DNA of 12,919 bases, taken from Chloroflexota bacterium (GTDB lineage Bacteria; Chloroflexota; Dehalococcoidia; JACQGW01). The stretch lies in the NCBI GenBank assembly GCA_016199325.1, contig JACQGW010000223.1, positions 1 through 12,919 of the forward strand. Reading direction: 5' to 3'. The translations under genes were made by a program, and so were the position numbers. Each line of letters begins with the position of its first letter. The first letter of the stretch is position 1. Below, in pieces: positions 1-7,425 of the stretch. Below the pieces are notes generated by a model that was not told the DNA's origin, searched no databases, and was given only the letters and a program-made list of their open reading frames with translations.

Positions 1-290
1 GACCGGGACGCCAGGACTCCAGGTCGTGGGACAGGCAGATACCTCGGAGCCCCGCTCCAGTTGGCTCATCGATCAGCGCATCGGCTGGGCTGATATCGAC
101 GCCAGCGGATCCAAACCGCTCAATCCGTTCCCCGAATCCGTTGACAGCTCGCCCCGCCCGCGGTGGATAACTCCGTGGATAGTTTTGGGGACAAAGTGGA
201 GAAGCCCCGGCCGCAAGTCCGTTATCATTCTTAACGGGCGGGCGGCAAGCGTCGAGCCGGCCGCCCCAATTCGACAGCCAGGGGCGCGTG
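1..290. other. dnaE upstream region, no gene recognised
   Basis: I see no convincing coding sequence here. An octamer CGCCAGGA at 9-16 matches the tandem octamers at 7325-7340. A TTGACA hexamer at 141-146 could be a -35 box, but no good -10 lies at normal spacing (GATAAC at 166-171 is 19 bp away). Two sites close to the DnaA-box pattern TGTGGATAA occur at 162-170 (GGTGGATAA, one mismatch) and 174-182 (CGTGGATAG, two mismatches). An inverted repeat CCGTTA...TAACGG at 219-237 with a 7-nt loop lies about 55 bp before the dnaE start. Any of these could serve dnaE expression, but none is proven by sequence alone. Confidence 0.35.
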
Positions 291-3200
291 ATGTTTACCC
301 ACCTCCACATCCATACGGAGTACAGCCTGCTCGACGGCTTCTGCCGCATCCCCGACCTCCTCGACCGGGTGAAGGAGCTGGGGATGGAGGCGGTCGCACT
401 GACCGACCACGGCGTGATGTACGGCGCCATCGAGTTCTATCTGGCCGCCCGCCAGCGCAACGTCCGGCCCATCGTCGGCGTCGAGGCGTATCTGGCGACC
501 GGCGACCACCGGAGCAAGACCGCCGCCGACAAGCATCCCTGCCATATCACCCTCCTGGCGAAGAACGAGCGCGGCTACCACAACCTCATCAAGCTGACGA
601 CGCGCGCCCACGTCGACGGCTTCTACTACAAGCCCCGCATCGACCGCGATCTGCTCGTCCGGCACGGCGAGGGGCTCGTCGTCCTCTCCGGCTGCCTGAA
701 CGGCGAGCTCCCCCGGCTGATCCTGGCCGGCCGGACCGACGAAGCCCGGGCGACGGCGCGGTTCTTCCGGGACACCTTCGAGCACTTTTACCTCGAATTG
801 CAGCCCCTGGACGTGCCGGAGCAGATCCAGGCGAACCGCGAGCTCGCCGCCATCGGCCGCGAGCTCGGCATTCCCCTCGTCGCCACCAACGACGCCCACT
901 ACGTCCGCCAGAGCGACGCCTACGCCCACGACGTCCTGCTCTGCATCGGTACCAACAGCACCGTTGCCGAGGAGAAGCGGCTGAAGTTCCCCGGCAACAG
1001 CTTCTACGTCCGGAGCCCCGAAGAGATGGCGACGCTCTTCGCCGACCTGCCCGACGCCGTCGCCAACACGATGGCCATCGCCGACCTCTGCGACCTGCGC
1101 CTGGAGTTCAACCGGCTCCACCTGCCCGAGCCCGAGGTGCCGGCCGACATGACGCCCGATCAGCATCTTCGAGCCGAGTGCTGGAAGGGCGTGCGGAAGC
1201 GCTACGCGGCGGTGACGCCGGAGGTGCGCCAGCGGCTCGAATACGAGCTGGACGTCATCGAGAAGACCCAGTTCGCCAAATACTTCCTCCTCATCTGGGA
1301 CTTCGTCACGTTTTCCCGATCGAAGAACATCACCCTCGGCGTTCGCGGTTCGGCCGCCGGGAGCATCGTCCTCTACTGCCTCGGCATTACCGACGTCGAC
1401 CCCCTCGCCGAGCGGCTCGTCTTCGAGCGCTTCCTGAACATCGAGCGGAAGGAGATGCCCGACGTCGACCTCGACTTCGCCGACGACCGGCGGGGCGAGG
1501 TGATCGAGTACGTCACGAACAAGTACGGCGCCGGCCACGTCGCCCAGATCATCACGTTTGGAACGCTCGGCGCCAAGGCGGCCATCCGGGACGTCGGCCG
1601 CGCCCTCGGGATGAACTACGCCCAGGCCGACCGCGTCGCCAAGCTGGTCCCCAACGCCCTCCACATGACTATCGACCGCGCGATGGGCGAGAACCCGGAG
1701 ATGGCCGACCTCTGCCAGGCCGACTCGCAGGTCAAGCACCTGATCGACACGGCGAAGCAGCTCGAAGGCGTCTGCCGCCACGCCTCCACGCACGCGGCCG
1801 GCATCGTCATCTCCCAGGACCCGCTCGACGAGCACGTGCCGCTCCAGCGTCCGACCAGGGGCGAGGCGAAGGGCGAAGAGCCGTCGACGCTGGTGACGCA
1901 GTACTCGATGAACGAGCTGGCGAAGGTCGGCCTGCTCAAGATGGACTTCCTCGGCCTGACGAACCTGACGATCCTGGCACGGGCCCGCGACCTGATCGCG
2001 CGGACGAACGACGTCGAGCTCGACCTCCAACGGCTGCCGCAGCACGACGAGAAGACGTTCAGGATGCTCTCGGCGGGCGACACGACGGCCATCTTCCAAC
2101 TGGAAGGCACGGGCATGCGGCGGTACATCAAAGAGCTCAAGCCCGGCACCGTTCAGGAGCTCGCCGCCATGATCGCCCTCTACCGGCCGGGGCCGATGGC
2201 GCACATCCCGAAGTTCATCGACGCCAAGTTCGGCCGTATCCCCATCGAATACCCGCACCCGACCCTGGAGCCGATCCTGAAGGACACCTTCGGCATCATC
2301 GTCTACCAGGACCAGGTGCTCCAGATCGTTCAGGCGATCGCCGGCTACAGCCTCGGCCAGGCCGACATCCTCCGCAAGGCGATGGGCAAGAAGATCGCCT
2401 CGATCATGGCGCAGGAGCGGGAGCGGTTCCTGGCCGGCGCCGCCGAGCGGGGCATCCCGACAGAGCAGGCGGCCGCGATCTTTAGCTTGATCGAGCCGTT
2501 CGCCGGCTACGCCTTCAACCGGGCCCACGCCAGCTCGTACGCGGTCGTCGCCTACCAGACGGCGTACCTCAAGGCGAACTACCCCTCGGAGTACATGGCG
2601 GCGGTGCTCTCGTCCTACGGCGGGGTGACGGAGAAGATCGCCGGCGCCATCGCCGAGTGCCGGCGGCTGGGCGTCGAGGTGCTGCCGCCGGACGTGAATC
2701 ACAGCGTCGGCGAGTTCTCGGTGGAGCTGCCGCCGGCGCCCGACCGCCCCCGTCCGATCCGCTTCGGCCTGGCCTCCATCAAGAATGTCGGCGCCGGGCC
2801 GGTCGAGGGCATCGTCGCCGCCCGCCAGGCGGGGCCGTTCAAGTCCATCGACGACTTCTGCCGCCGGATCGACGTCCGCAGCCTGAACAAGCGCGTGCTG
2901 GAGAGCCTGATCAAGGCGGGCGCGCTGGACGCCTTCGGCAACCGTGGCGCGTTGCTGGCGGGCATCGATCGGATTGTCGGCGTTGCCCAGGAGCAGCAGC
3001 GGCTCCGGGAATCGGGCCAGGCGACGATGTTCGACCTCTGGGGCGAGTCGGTGCCGGTGCCGATGCCCTCGGTGGAGATCAGCGGATCCGACGTCCAGAC
3101 CCGCGAGAAGCTGGCCTGGGAGAAGGAGCTGCTCGGCGCCTATCTGTCCGAGCATCCGTTCCACCACGCCGCCCGCTATCTGCGGAATACGGTGACGACG

Positions 3201-3935
3201 TTCTGCGGCCAGATCGACCTGGAGATGGCCGGCCAGACGGTCACGCTTGCGGGGATCGTCGGCGGGCTCCGCCAGCTCTTCACGAAGGACCATCGGCCCT
3301 TTGCCGCCTGCACGCTGGAGGACCTCGACGGCAGCGTCGAGCTGACGGTCTGGCCCGACGTCTACGAGCCCACCCGCGCCCTCTGGCAGGACGACGCCAT
3401 CCTGATCGTCACCGGGAAGGTGAAGCCGCGGGAGGATCGCGTGCAGGTCGTCGCTGACACGGTCGAGGCGTACGTGCCGGTGGAGGAGGCAGTCGGCGGT
3501 CGAGAGTCAGCAGTCAGCAGTCAGCAGTCAGCAGTCAGCAGTCAGCAGTCAGCAGTCGAGGGTCGGAAGGCGGACCCCCGACCCCCGGCCCCCGACCCCC
3601 GGCCCCCGACCGCCGACCCCCGACCGCCGACTCCCGGCGCCAATGGCAACGGGGGGAACGGCCAGGCTCGCCACACGCTGATCATCACGGTCCAGCGGAC
3701 AGAGGACTTGCAGGCGGACATCGCCCGTCTGCGCCAGATCCACGCCGCGCTCCGCGAGTCTCCCGGCCCCGACCGCCTGCGGATCCTGCTCGCCAACGGC
3801 CACGGCACCGTCTACCTGGACGTGAACGGCGTCACCACCGGCTACTCGCCCCGGCTCCGCCGCCGCCTCGCCGATCTCGTCGGAGACCAGAACGTCCTCG
3901 TGAAGGAGCTGGACGATCGGCGGTACGCGGAGTGA
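291..3935 (+). CDS. dnaE: DNA polymerase III alpha subunit (DnaE)
   Basis: This is the catalytic subunit of the replicative polymerase, 1214 residues with the start chosen here, against about 1160 in E. coli. ATG 291 is preferred over the adjacent GTG 288 because AGGGG at 279-283 is better spaced from it, and the product then starts MFTHLHIHTEYS. Domains in order: an N-terminal PHP domain with H6, H8, D15, H40, E65, C135, D201 and H203 in place; the polymerase core with PDVDLDF at 390-396 (catalytic D391 and D393) and KMDFLGL with the third Asp, D552; LRKAMGKK at 694-701; a helix-hairpin-helix region near 862-890; an internal clamp-binding motif QATMFDL at 910-916; an OB fold at about 980-1062; and a C-terminal domain from about 1135. 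Residues 1073-1115 are a repeat-encoded linker of SAVSSQQ and DPRPPxx units. The gene stands alone on its strand. Confidence 0.98.
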   Translation: MFTHLHIHTEYSLLDGFCRIPDLLDRVKELGMEAVALTDHGVMYGAIEFYLAARQRNVRPIVGVEAYLATGDHRSKTAADKHPCHITLLAKNERGYHNLIKLTTRAHVDGFYYKPRIDRDLLVRHGEGLVVLSGCLNGELPRLILAGRTDEARATARFFRDTFEHFYLELQPLDVPEQIQANRELAAIGRELGIPLVATNDAHYVRQSDAYAHDVLLCIGTNSTVAEEKRLKFPGNSFYVRSPEEMATLFADLPDAVANTMAIADLCDLRLEFNRLHLPEPEVPADMTPDQHLRAECWKGVRKRYAAVTPEVRQRLEYELDVIEKTQFAKYFLLIWDFVTFSRSKNITLGVRGSAAGSIVLYCLGITDVDPLAERLVFERFLNIERKEMPDVDLDFADDRRGEVIEYVTNKYGAGHVAQIITFGTLGAKAAIRDVGRALGMNYAQADRVAKLVPNALHMTIDRAMGENPEMADLCQADSQVKHLIDTAKQLEGVCRHASTHAAGIVISQDPLDEHVPLQRPTRGEAKGEEPSTLVTQYSMNELAKVGLLKMDFLGLTNLTILARARDLIARTNDVELDLQRLPQHDEKTFRMLSAGDTTAIFQLEGTGMRRYIKELKPGTVQELAAMIALYRPGPMAHIPKFIDAKFGRIPIEYPHPTLEPILKDTFGIIVYQDQVLQIVQAIAGYSLGQADILRKAMGKKIASIMAQERERFLAGAAERGIPTEQAAAIFSLIEPFAGYAFNRAHASSYAVVAYQTAYLKANYPSEYMAAVLSSYGGVTEKIAGAIAECRRLGVEVLPPDVNHSVGEFSVELPPAPDRPRPIRFGLASIKNVGAGPVEGIVAARQAGPFKSIDDFCRRIDVRSLNKRVLESLIKAGALDAFGNRGALLAGIDRIVGVAQEQQRLRESGQATMFDLWGESVPVPMPSVEISGSDVQTREKLAWEKELLGAYLSEHPFHHAARYLRNTVTTFCGQIDLEMAGQTVTLAGIVGGLRQLFTKDHRPFAACTLEDLDGSVELTVWPDVYEPTRALWQDDAILIVTGKVKPREDRVQVVADTVEAYVPVEEAVGGRESAVSSQQSAVSSQQSAVEGRKADPRPPAPDPRPPTADPRPPTPGANGNGGNGQARHTLIITVQRTEDLQADIARLRQIHAALRESPGPDRLRILLANGHGTVYLDVNGVTTGYSPRLRRRLADLVGDQNVLVKELDDRRYAE
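3506..3554 (+). repeat. Seven perfect GTCAGCA heptamers inside dnaE
   Basis: Seven uninterrupted copies of GTCAGCA are read in frame as the heptapeptide SAVSSQQ, because seven codons span three heptamers. On the + strand the unit has no stop codon in any frame. Its complement TGCTGAC contains TGA and would stop every frame within 21 nt. The array lies between the OB fold and the C-terminal domain of DnaE. Confidence 0.95.
3573..3635 (+). repeat. Nine GACCCCC-type heptamers inside dnaE
   Basis: Nine consecutive heptamers are variants of GACCCCC (GGCCCCC, GACCGCC and GACTCCC also occur). They are translated as DPRPPAP, DPRPPTA and DPRPPTP. The array begins 18 bp after the GTCAGCA array, so two unrelated heptamer families are stacked in one protein linker. 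Confidence 0.92.
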
Positions 3936-4000
3936 GGGGTCGGGGGGAAGTTGCTGATGCATTCGGCACGTGACTCGTGTATCCGGACGCCCCGCGCCCC

Positions 4001-4046
4001 GTCATGCTGAGCCGCGGCGAAGCATCTCCCCGGCTCGCTCCGGGGA
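4001..4046. repeat. Half-copy of the palindromic repeat found at 9598-9679
   Basis: Positions 4001-4033 match 9598-9630 with one mismatch over 33 bp (G for A in GCCGCGGCG). The right arm of the palindrome is missing here. A smaller hairpin remains: TCCCCGG at 4027-4033 pairs with CCGGGGA at 4040-4046 across a 6-nt loop. The copy lies about 65 bp after the dnaE stop. No T-run follows, so it is not a standard intrinsic terminator. Confidence 0.8.
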
Positions 4047-4099
4047 CGCTGGGGGACTTGCAGCGCCGAACAAGGCCAGAGAGACGCTAGAACGGGTTT

Positions 4100-4164
4100 C
4101 GTGGTTTCTGGTTCGAGGGGCATCGACGCAACCCCAAACCAGAAACGAGAAACCCCAAACCTCG
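4100..4164. repeat. Inverted array of AACCAGA-type heptamers
   Basis: On the right, five heptamers run from 4130 to 4164 (AACCCCA, AACCAGA, AACGAGA, AACCCCA, AACCTCG). On the left, the complementary units CGTGGTT and TCTGGTT occupy 4100-4113. The arms can pair: GTTTCTGGTT at 4104-4113 with AACCAGAAAC at 4137-4146, plus GGGG 4117-4120 with CCCC 4132-4135. The hairpin lies just past the 3' end of the tRNA-Glu genes, so it could bear on the end of their transcript, but it lacks a U-tract. The same family occurs at 5404-5472. Confidence 0.85.
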
Positions 4165-4171
4165 TTCTCGG

Positions 4172-4245
4172 TACCCCGGAGGGGATTCGAACCCCTGGTC
4201 TTCACCTTGAAAGGGTGATGTCCTGGGCCACTAGACGACCGGGGC
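4172..4245 (-). tRNA. trnE: tRNA-Glu (anticodon UUC)
   Basis: This is a 74-nt cloverleaf on the - strand. The acceptor strands are GCCCCGG and CCGGGGU, giving a G1-U72 wobble and discriminator A73. The D arm includes GTCTAGTGGCCCAGGAC. The anticodon loop CTTTCAA sits on a TCACC/GGTGA stem, so the anticodon is UUC (reads GAA/GAG). The T arm is AGGGG-TTCGAAT-CCCCT. CCA is not encoded. It is the second gene of a tandem pair and shares its D and T arms almost entirely with the upstream copy, which suggests duplication. Confidence 0.95.
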
Positions 4246-4258
4246 AGGACACAGAGCA

Positions 4259-4279
4259 GGCCGGGTTCAGCACCCGGCC
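4259..4279. other. Strong hairpin in the tRNA-Glu spacer
   Basis: GGCCGGGT at 4259-4266 and ACCCGGCC at 4272-4279 form a perfect 8-bp stem with a 5-nt loop, in the 43-bp spacer between the two tRNA genes. It could guide processing of a dicistronic tRNA precursor. It is unlikely to be a terminator because no U-run follows on either strand. Confidence 0.6.
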
Positions 4280-4288
4280 CACTGCTGG

Positions 4289-4362
4289 TAGCGCATAGGG
4301 GATTCGAACCCCTGGTCTCCTCCTTGAGAGGGAGGTGTCCTGGGCCACTAGACGAATGCGCC
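4289..4362 (-). tRNA. trnE: tRNA-Glu (anticodon CUC)
   Basis: This is a 74-nt cloverleaf on the - strand. The acceptor strands GGCGCAT and ATGCGCT again give G1-U72 and A73. The anticodon loop CTCTCAA on a CCTCC/GGAGG stem gives anticodon CUC (reads GAG). The T arm AGGGG-TTCGAAT-CCCCT is identical to its neighbour's. It is the promoter-proximal gene of the pair, about 16 nt from the predicted transcription start, and CCA is not encoded. Having a dedicated CUC isoacceptor fits the heavy use of GAG in this GC-rich genome. Confidence 0.95.
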
Positions 4363-4384
4363 GCGTTCCCACTGACCAGGAATT

Positions 4385-4414
4385 ATTGTAGCACGCGTTG
4401 CCCGCGGCTGTCAA
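4385..4414 (-). promoter_or_regulatory. Sigma-70-type promoter of the tRNA-Glu pair
   Basis: On the - strand a perfect TTGACA (4409-4414) is followed by an 18-bp spacer and TACAAT (4385-4390), with TGC directly upstream of the -10 (4391-4393). The expected start near 4378 is about 16 nt before the CUC tRNA. The -35 lies only 14 bp beyond the stop of the upstream membrane-protein gene. This is the best promoter match in the window. Confidence 0.85.
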
Positions 4415-4427
4415 ACACGGCTTGCGC

Positions 4428-7319
4428 TCACTCGACGATAACGTCTCTGAGCACCAGCCGATCCTCCGCTCGGCGGCCGGATCCGTCGTCGACGCCGAGA
4501 CGCCGGCCGTCGGCGGAGCGGTAGAGCCCGATCTCGATCTCGTAGCGGCCGGGCGGCACGTCAGACGGGAGCTTCAGCACGTAGGGGTCAGCGACGGTCT
4601 CGCCGGGCAGCCAGGCACTCGTGGGAGAGGCGCCGAGCGCCGGCTGGTTGTCCTGCTGCGCCACGACCTGCTGTCGCTCGTCCAGCAGGTGGACGAAGAC
4701 GGTGTAGTCCTCGAAGATCGGCTGGATCGCCTGCCAGTAGAGCGTCACGGGGAGGACAGTGCCCGGCCGCAGGCGAAGGGGACCGGGCTCCGGCGGGGCG
4801 ACGGTAGCTCCCGGCGGCGCAAACGAGAACCCGACGATGCGGGCGAGATCCTCGAAGCGGGCTTCCACGCTCGCCTGGGGCGAGACCGATTCGGCCCCCC
4901 GCGGGAGGACGAGCGGACCGGCCGTGACGATTCGGTCGGAGAACGTCGGGCCGGCCAGGCGCTCGGCGGTGATCGGCAGGCGCTCCTGCGTGTCGGGACG
5001 GTAGAGGCCGAGCCGGAGCAGGTAGACGCCAGCCGGCGTGCCCGCCGGCGGCCGGAACCGATACCGGTCGGCGACGACAGCGCCGGCAGCCCATCGGCTG
5101 GCCGGCCGATCCGGCGGACCGGCCTGACGGTCGCCCTGGGCCCAGACCTGGCCGGTGATGCCCGCCAGATGCACGAAGGTATGATAGTCGAGGGCGAGCG
5201 GGCGGCGAGCCTGCCAGTACAGCGTCAGATCGATCGCCCGGTCGGGCTCGACCGCCAGATCGTAGCCGAGCAGGTCGACCGCGTCCCCGAGCGTGACGAG
5301 CATCGGCTGCTGGGCACCGGCCGGATTGCCGGCGACCCGGCCGAGCCAGAGCGTGTAGACCACGGCGAGCGCGGCAACGCACGCGGCGAGGAACGGGATG
5401 GGGTTTCTGGTTTCGGGTCTTGGGTTTCTGGTTGGGAGAGCGGCAACCAGAAACCAGAAACCAGAAACCAGGAACTTCGTCCGTCCGAGTGCGCTGGCGA
5501 TGCAGCCGCCAACCAGCACCGTGAGGCTGAGCGCCGATGCCAGCTCGGCAAGCTGTCGGACCGGCGTAGTGCCAAGCGCCACTTCCAGCCGGTGCCGGCC
5601 CGGCGGCACCTCGACGCCGACCAGGCCCAGTTGGCCGAGGGGAGAGATGGCGGCAGGTCGGCCATCGAGCATAGCCCGCCAGCCCGGCCAGTCGGGGATG
5701 CGAACGGCGACCCATCCGCCGTCGCCGTCGACGATGGCGGCGACGCGGCCGGCGCTCTCCGCGACGGTTTCGACCAGGATTCGGCTGCCCGGCGCCGGCA
5801 CGACCCACGCCGCCGGCTCGCCGAGCACGATCGCCTGGGCGAGCGGTGAGGTGGCCGGCCGGATGCGAACTGCCCGCGGCAGGTATTCGCCGATGGAGGT
5901 GGTGCCGATGGCCTGCGTCGCCAGTTCGAAGCGGACCTGACCGGGCAGCGTCGGCCAGTCGGCCGGCAGCGCCATGAAGCGCGGCTCCAGCCGCCAGAGG
6001 CTGAAGACGACGATGGCGATGCAAAGAAGCAGGGAGCCCGAAGCCTGGAGCCGGAAGTCGGCGTGAAGGTTGGAGCCAGGCGCAAGAAAGCGGGCAAAGA
6101 AGCCGGGGAGAAATTTGGAGAGGAACTCGGCAAGGAAGCCGGGGAGGAAGCCGGCGAGCATAGCTGTCGCCAGGCCGAACGGCGCGAGCATGCGCCAGGG
6201 AAACTGGACGTAGACCATCAGCGGGAGCTCAGCCCAGAGCGGCGTCGAAAACGGCTGCATGAGCGCCCAGAACAGGGCGGCGAGTGCGGCGAAGCCGAGC
6301 AGATGGATGGCCGCATCGGTCGGCAGACGGCGCCGGACGAGCTGCCCGAGGCCGGCGGCCAGGCCGGCCAGGGCGAGGCCGATCTGCAGCAGGCCGGCCT
6401 GAACGGCGTAGCGATACTCGCCGCTCTCCCACGAGCCGTACGGCTGCCGCAGCGACCGGGACAGGAGGTCGCGCGGGAAATGGTTGCGGAAGTCGACGCT
6501 GGGATCGTCGACGGTGTGCTCGATCTGGACGGTCTCCTTTTCGGCGAGGGCGGGCACCCAGAAGTGCGCGGCCAGGCCATAGGCGAGGACCACCCCGGCG
6601 GCGAAGGCAAGAAGCACGCAGCCTGCCCCTCGGTCTTCCGTAGGGCGGGGGCTTGTCCTCCGCGCGGCGAATGCTCCCTGCATCACTTGGAGGGCGCCGA
6701 AGACGAGGACGACGGGCGAGAAGGCGAGCGCGAGGACGTTGTGGGAGAGGATCAGGGCCGCGTAGGCGAGGGCGAAGGCGGTGATCCGCCCCCACGTCGG
6801 GCGGCGCAGGCGGACGAGCGTCCAGAGGATCCAGGGGAGCCAGGCCATCGCCAGGAACTCGGATAGGTCCCCGCGGAAATGGGCGTCGACAAGGTGATAT
6901 GGGAAGTAGACGTAGGCGACGGCGGCGACAAGGGCGCCCCAGGTCGAAAGCCAGCACCGCCCGAGCAGGTAGCCGCCGAGCGCGCTGGCCAGGAACCCGA
7001 AGGCGAAGGTCAGCTCGACGGCCGTTGCCAGATCGGCGCCGAGTCGATGGAAGATCGCGGCCAGTTGGTAGGCGAGGGGCGCGTAGAAGTTGAAGAAGGG
7101 ATAGCCGTAGCCGAAGAAGGCGTCCGGCGACCAGCGCGGCGGGAAAGCGCCGCCTGCCAGGCTCCGCTCGAGCTCGAAAAGGCGGCTTACGGCCAGCAGG
7201 CCGTCGTGGGAGCCGACGAACCCGGGGGCGGCGAGCGGCCCGAGCGCGAAGCCGGTGAAGGCGAGCACGAGCAGCCAGCCCGGTTCACCGCGCCAAGCGA
7301 GAGCGGCGCCGACAGACAA
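4428..7319 (-). CDS. Polytopic membrane protein, PTPS-related/YfhO-like (GT-C fold candidate)
   Basis: The product has 963 residues from a TTG start; no clear ribosome site supports it, so the N-terminus is uncertain. The first half is strongly hydrophobic, with many membrane helices. Its sequence motifs recall the membrane family labelled '6-pyruvoyl-tetrahydropterin synthase related': GSHDGLL near 36, GYGYPFFNFYAPLAY at 70-84, HFRGDLSEFLAMAWLPW at 147-163, and PWRML near 375. Residues about 543-582 (DWPGWRAMLDG, then VPPGRHRLEV) look like the extracytoplasmic end of YfhO-type proteins. After two further helices (about 594-611 and 640-659) come two related beta-rich domains. Each has YWQA...DYxxFVHL (701-718 and 861-878) and ends PPGRYE/PAGVYL...GLYR. 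Such proteins are thought to move or add sugars on lipid-linked substrates; the substrate cannot be told. Two repeat tracts (391-415 and 616-639) interrupt it. Confidence 0.85.
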   Translation of the reverse strand: MSVGAALAWRGEPGWLLVLAFTGFALGPLAAPGFVGSHDGLLAVSRLFELERSLAGGAFPPRWSPDAFFGYGYPFFNFYAPLAYQLAAIFHRLGADLATAVELTFAFGFLASALGGYLLGRCWLSTWGALVAAVAYVYFPYHLVDAHFRGDLSEFLAMAWLPWILWTLVRLRRPTWGRITAFALAYAALILSHNVLALAFSPVVLVFGALQVMQGAFAARRTSPRPTEDRGAGCVLLAFAAGVVLAYGLAAHFWVPALAEKETVQIEHTVDDPSVDFRNHFPRDLLSRSLRQPYGSWESGEYRYAVQAGLLQIGLALAGLAAGLGQLVRRRLPTDAAIHLLGFAALAALFWALMQPFSTPLWAELPLMVYVQFPWRMLAPFGLATAMLAGFLPGFLAEFLSKFLPGFFARFLAPGSNLHADFRLQASGSLLLCIAIVVFSLWRLEPRFMALPADWPTLPGQVRFELATQAIGTTSIGEYLPRAVRIRPATSPLAQAIVLGEPAAWVVPAPGSRILVETVAESAGRVAAIVDGDGGWVAVRIPDWPGWRAMLDGRPAAISPLGQLGLVGVEVPPGRHRLEVALGTTPVRQLAELASALSLTVLVGGCIASALGRTKFLVSGFWFLVAALPTRNPRPETRNPIPFLAACVAALAVVYTLWLGRVAGNPAGAQQPMLVTLGDAVDLLGYDLAVEPDRAIDLTLYWQARRPLALDYHTFVHLAGITGQVWAQGDRQAGPPDRPASRWAAGAVVADRYRFRPPAGTPAGVYLLRLGLYRPDTQERLPITAERLAGPTFSDRIVTAGPLVLPRGAESVSPQASVEARFEDLARIVGFSFAPPGATVAPPEPGPLRLRPGTVLPVTLYWQAIQPIFEDYTVFVHLLDERQQVVAQQDNQPALGASPTSAWLPGETVADPYVLKLPSDVPPGRYEIEIGLYRSADGRRLGVDDGSGRRAEDRLVLRDVIVE
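5404..5472. repeat. In-frame inverted AACCAGA heptamer array in the membrane-protein gene
   Basis: Four TTTCTGG-type heptamers (5404-5431) face four AACCAGA heptamers (5445-5472; three are perfect and the fourth is AACCAGG) across a 13-bp spacer. The unit is stop-free in all frames on both strands. It encodes residues 616-639, between two predicted membrane helices. This is the same family as the intergenic array at 4100-4164. Confidence 0.9.
6075..6149 (-). repeat. 12-bp repeat coding for F-[LF]-x-x tetrapeptides
   Basis: Within the membrane-protein gene, residues 391-415 are six successive tetrapeptides of the form F-[LF]-x-x (FLPG, FLAE, FLSK and so on). At the DNA level, degenerate 12-bp units such as AGGAAGCCGGGG repeat. 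The tract falls between two hydrophobic segments, where family members normally have a short loop. It looks like slippage expansion. Confidence 0.75.
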
Positions 7320-7324
7320 CCAAC

Positions 7325-7373
7325 CGCCAGGACGCCAGGAACGCCAAGAGGGACGGCGAGAAAGACGCCAGGA
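7325..7373. repeat. CGCCAGGA octamer/nonamer repeats
   Basis: CGCCAGGA is tandem at 7325-7340, is followed by the variant ACGCCAAGA (7341-7349), and recurs at 7365-7373 as ACGCCAGGA. The repeats fill most of the 106-bp gap between the lipoprotein gene and the membrane-protein gene. The same octamer occurs at 9-16. Confidence 0.7.
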
Positions 7374-7401
7374 ACGTCGGTTGGCCGTTTGGTCAGTTTC
7401 C

Positions 7402-7422
7402 GACCCCTGCCCCCTGCCCCCC
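7402..7422. repeat. Three GCCCCCT-type heptamers
   Basis: GACCCCT, GCCCCCT and GCCCCCC run consecutively, 3 bp beyond the stop codon of the lipoprotein gene. The unit resembles the GACCCCC heptamers inside dnaE. Confidence 0.75.
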
Positions 7423-7425
7423 AGG

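Noticed and set aside
231..3293. A 1020-codon open frame on the - strand antisense to dnaE, and an 819-codon + frame at 26-2485
   Set aside because: Both are shadows of the high-GC dnaE codon pattern. Their translations are low-complexity Arg/Ala/Asp-rich with no domain motifs, while the dnaE frame carries every expected motif.
3506..3635. CRISPR-like array
   Set aside because: The unit is only 7 bp, there are no spacers, and the array is translated within dnaE.
4027..4046. Rho-independent terminator of dnaE
   Set aside because: The 7-bp GC stem is not followed by a T-run on either strand.
4398..5849. Long + strand open frames opposite the membrane-protein and lipoprotein genes (also 6063-6866 and 7255-8433)
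   Set aside because: Composition is repetitive and Arg/Gly-rich without recognisable domains; the opposite frames have signal peptides, membrane helices and family motifs.
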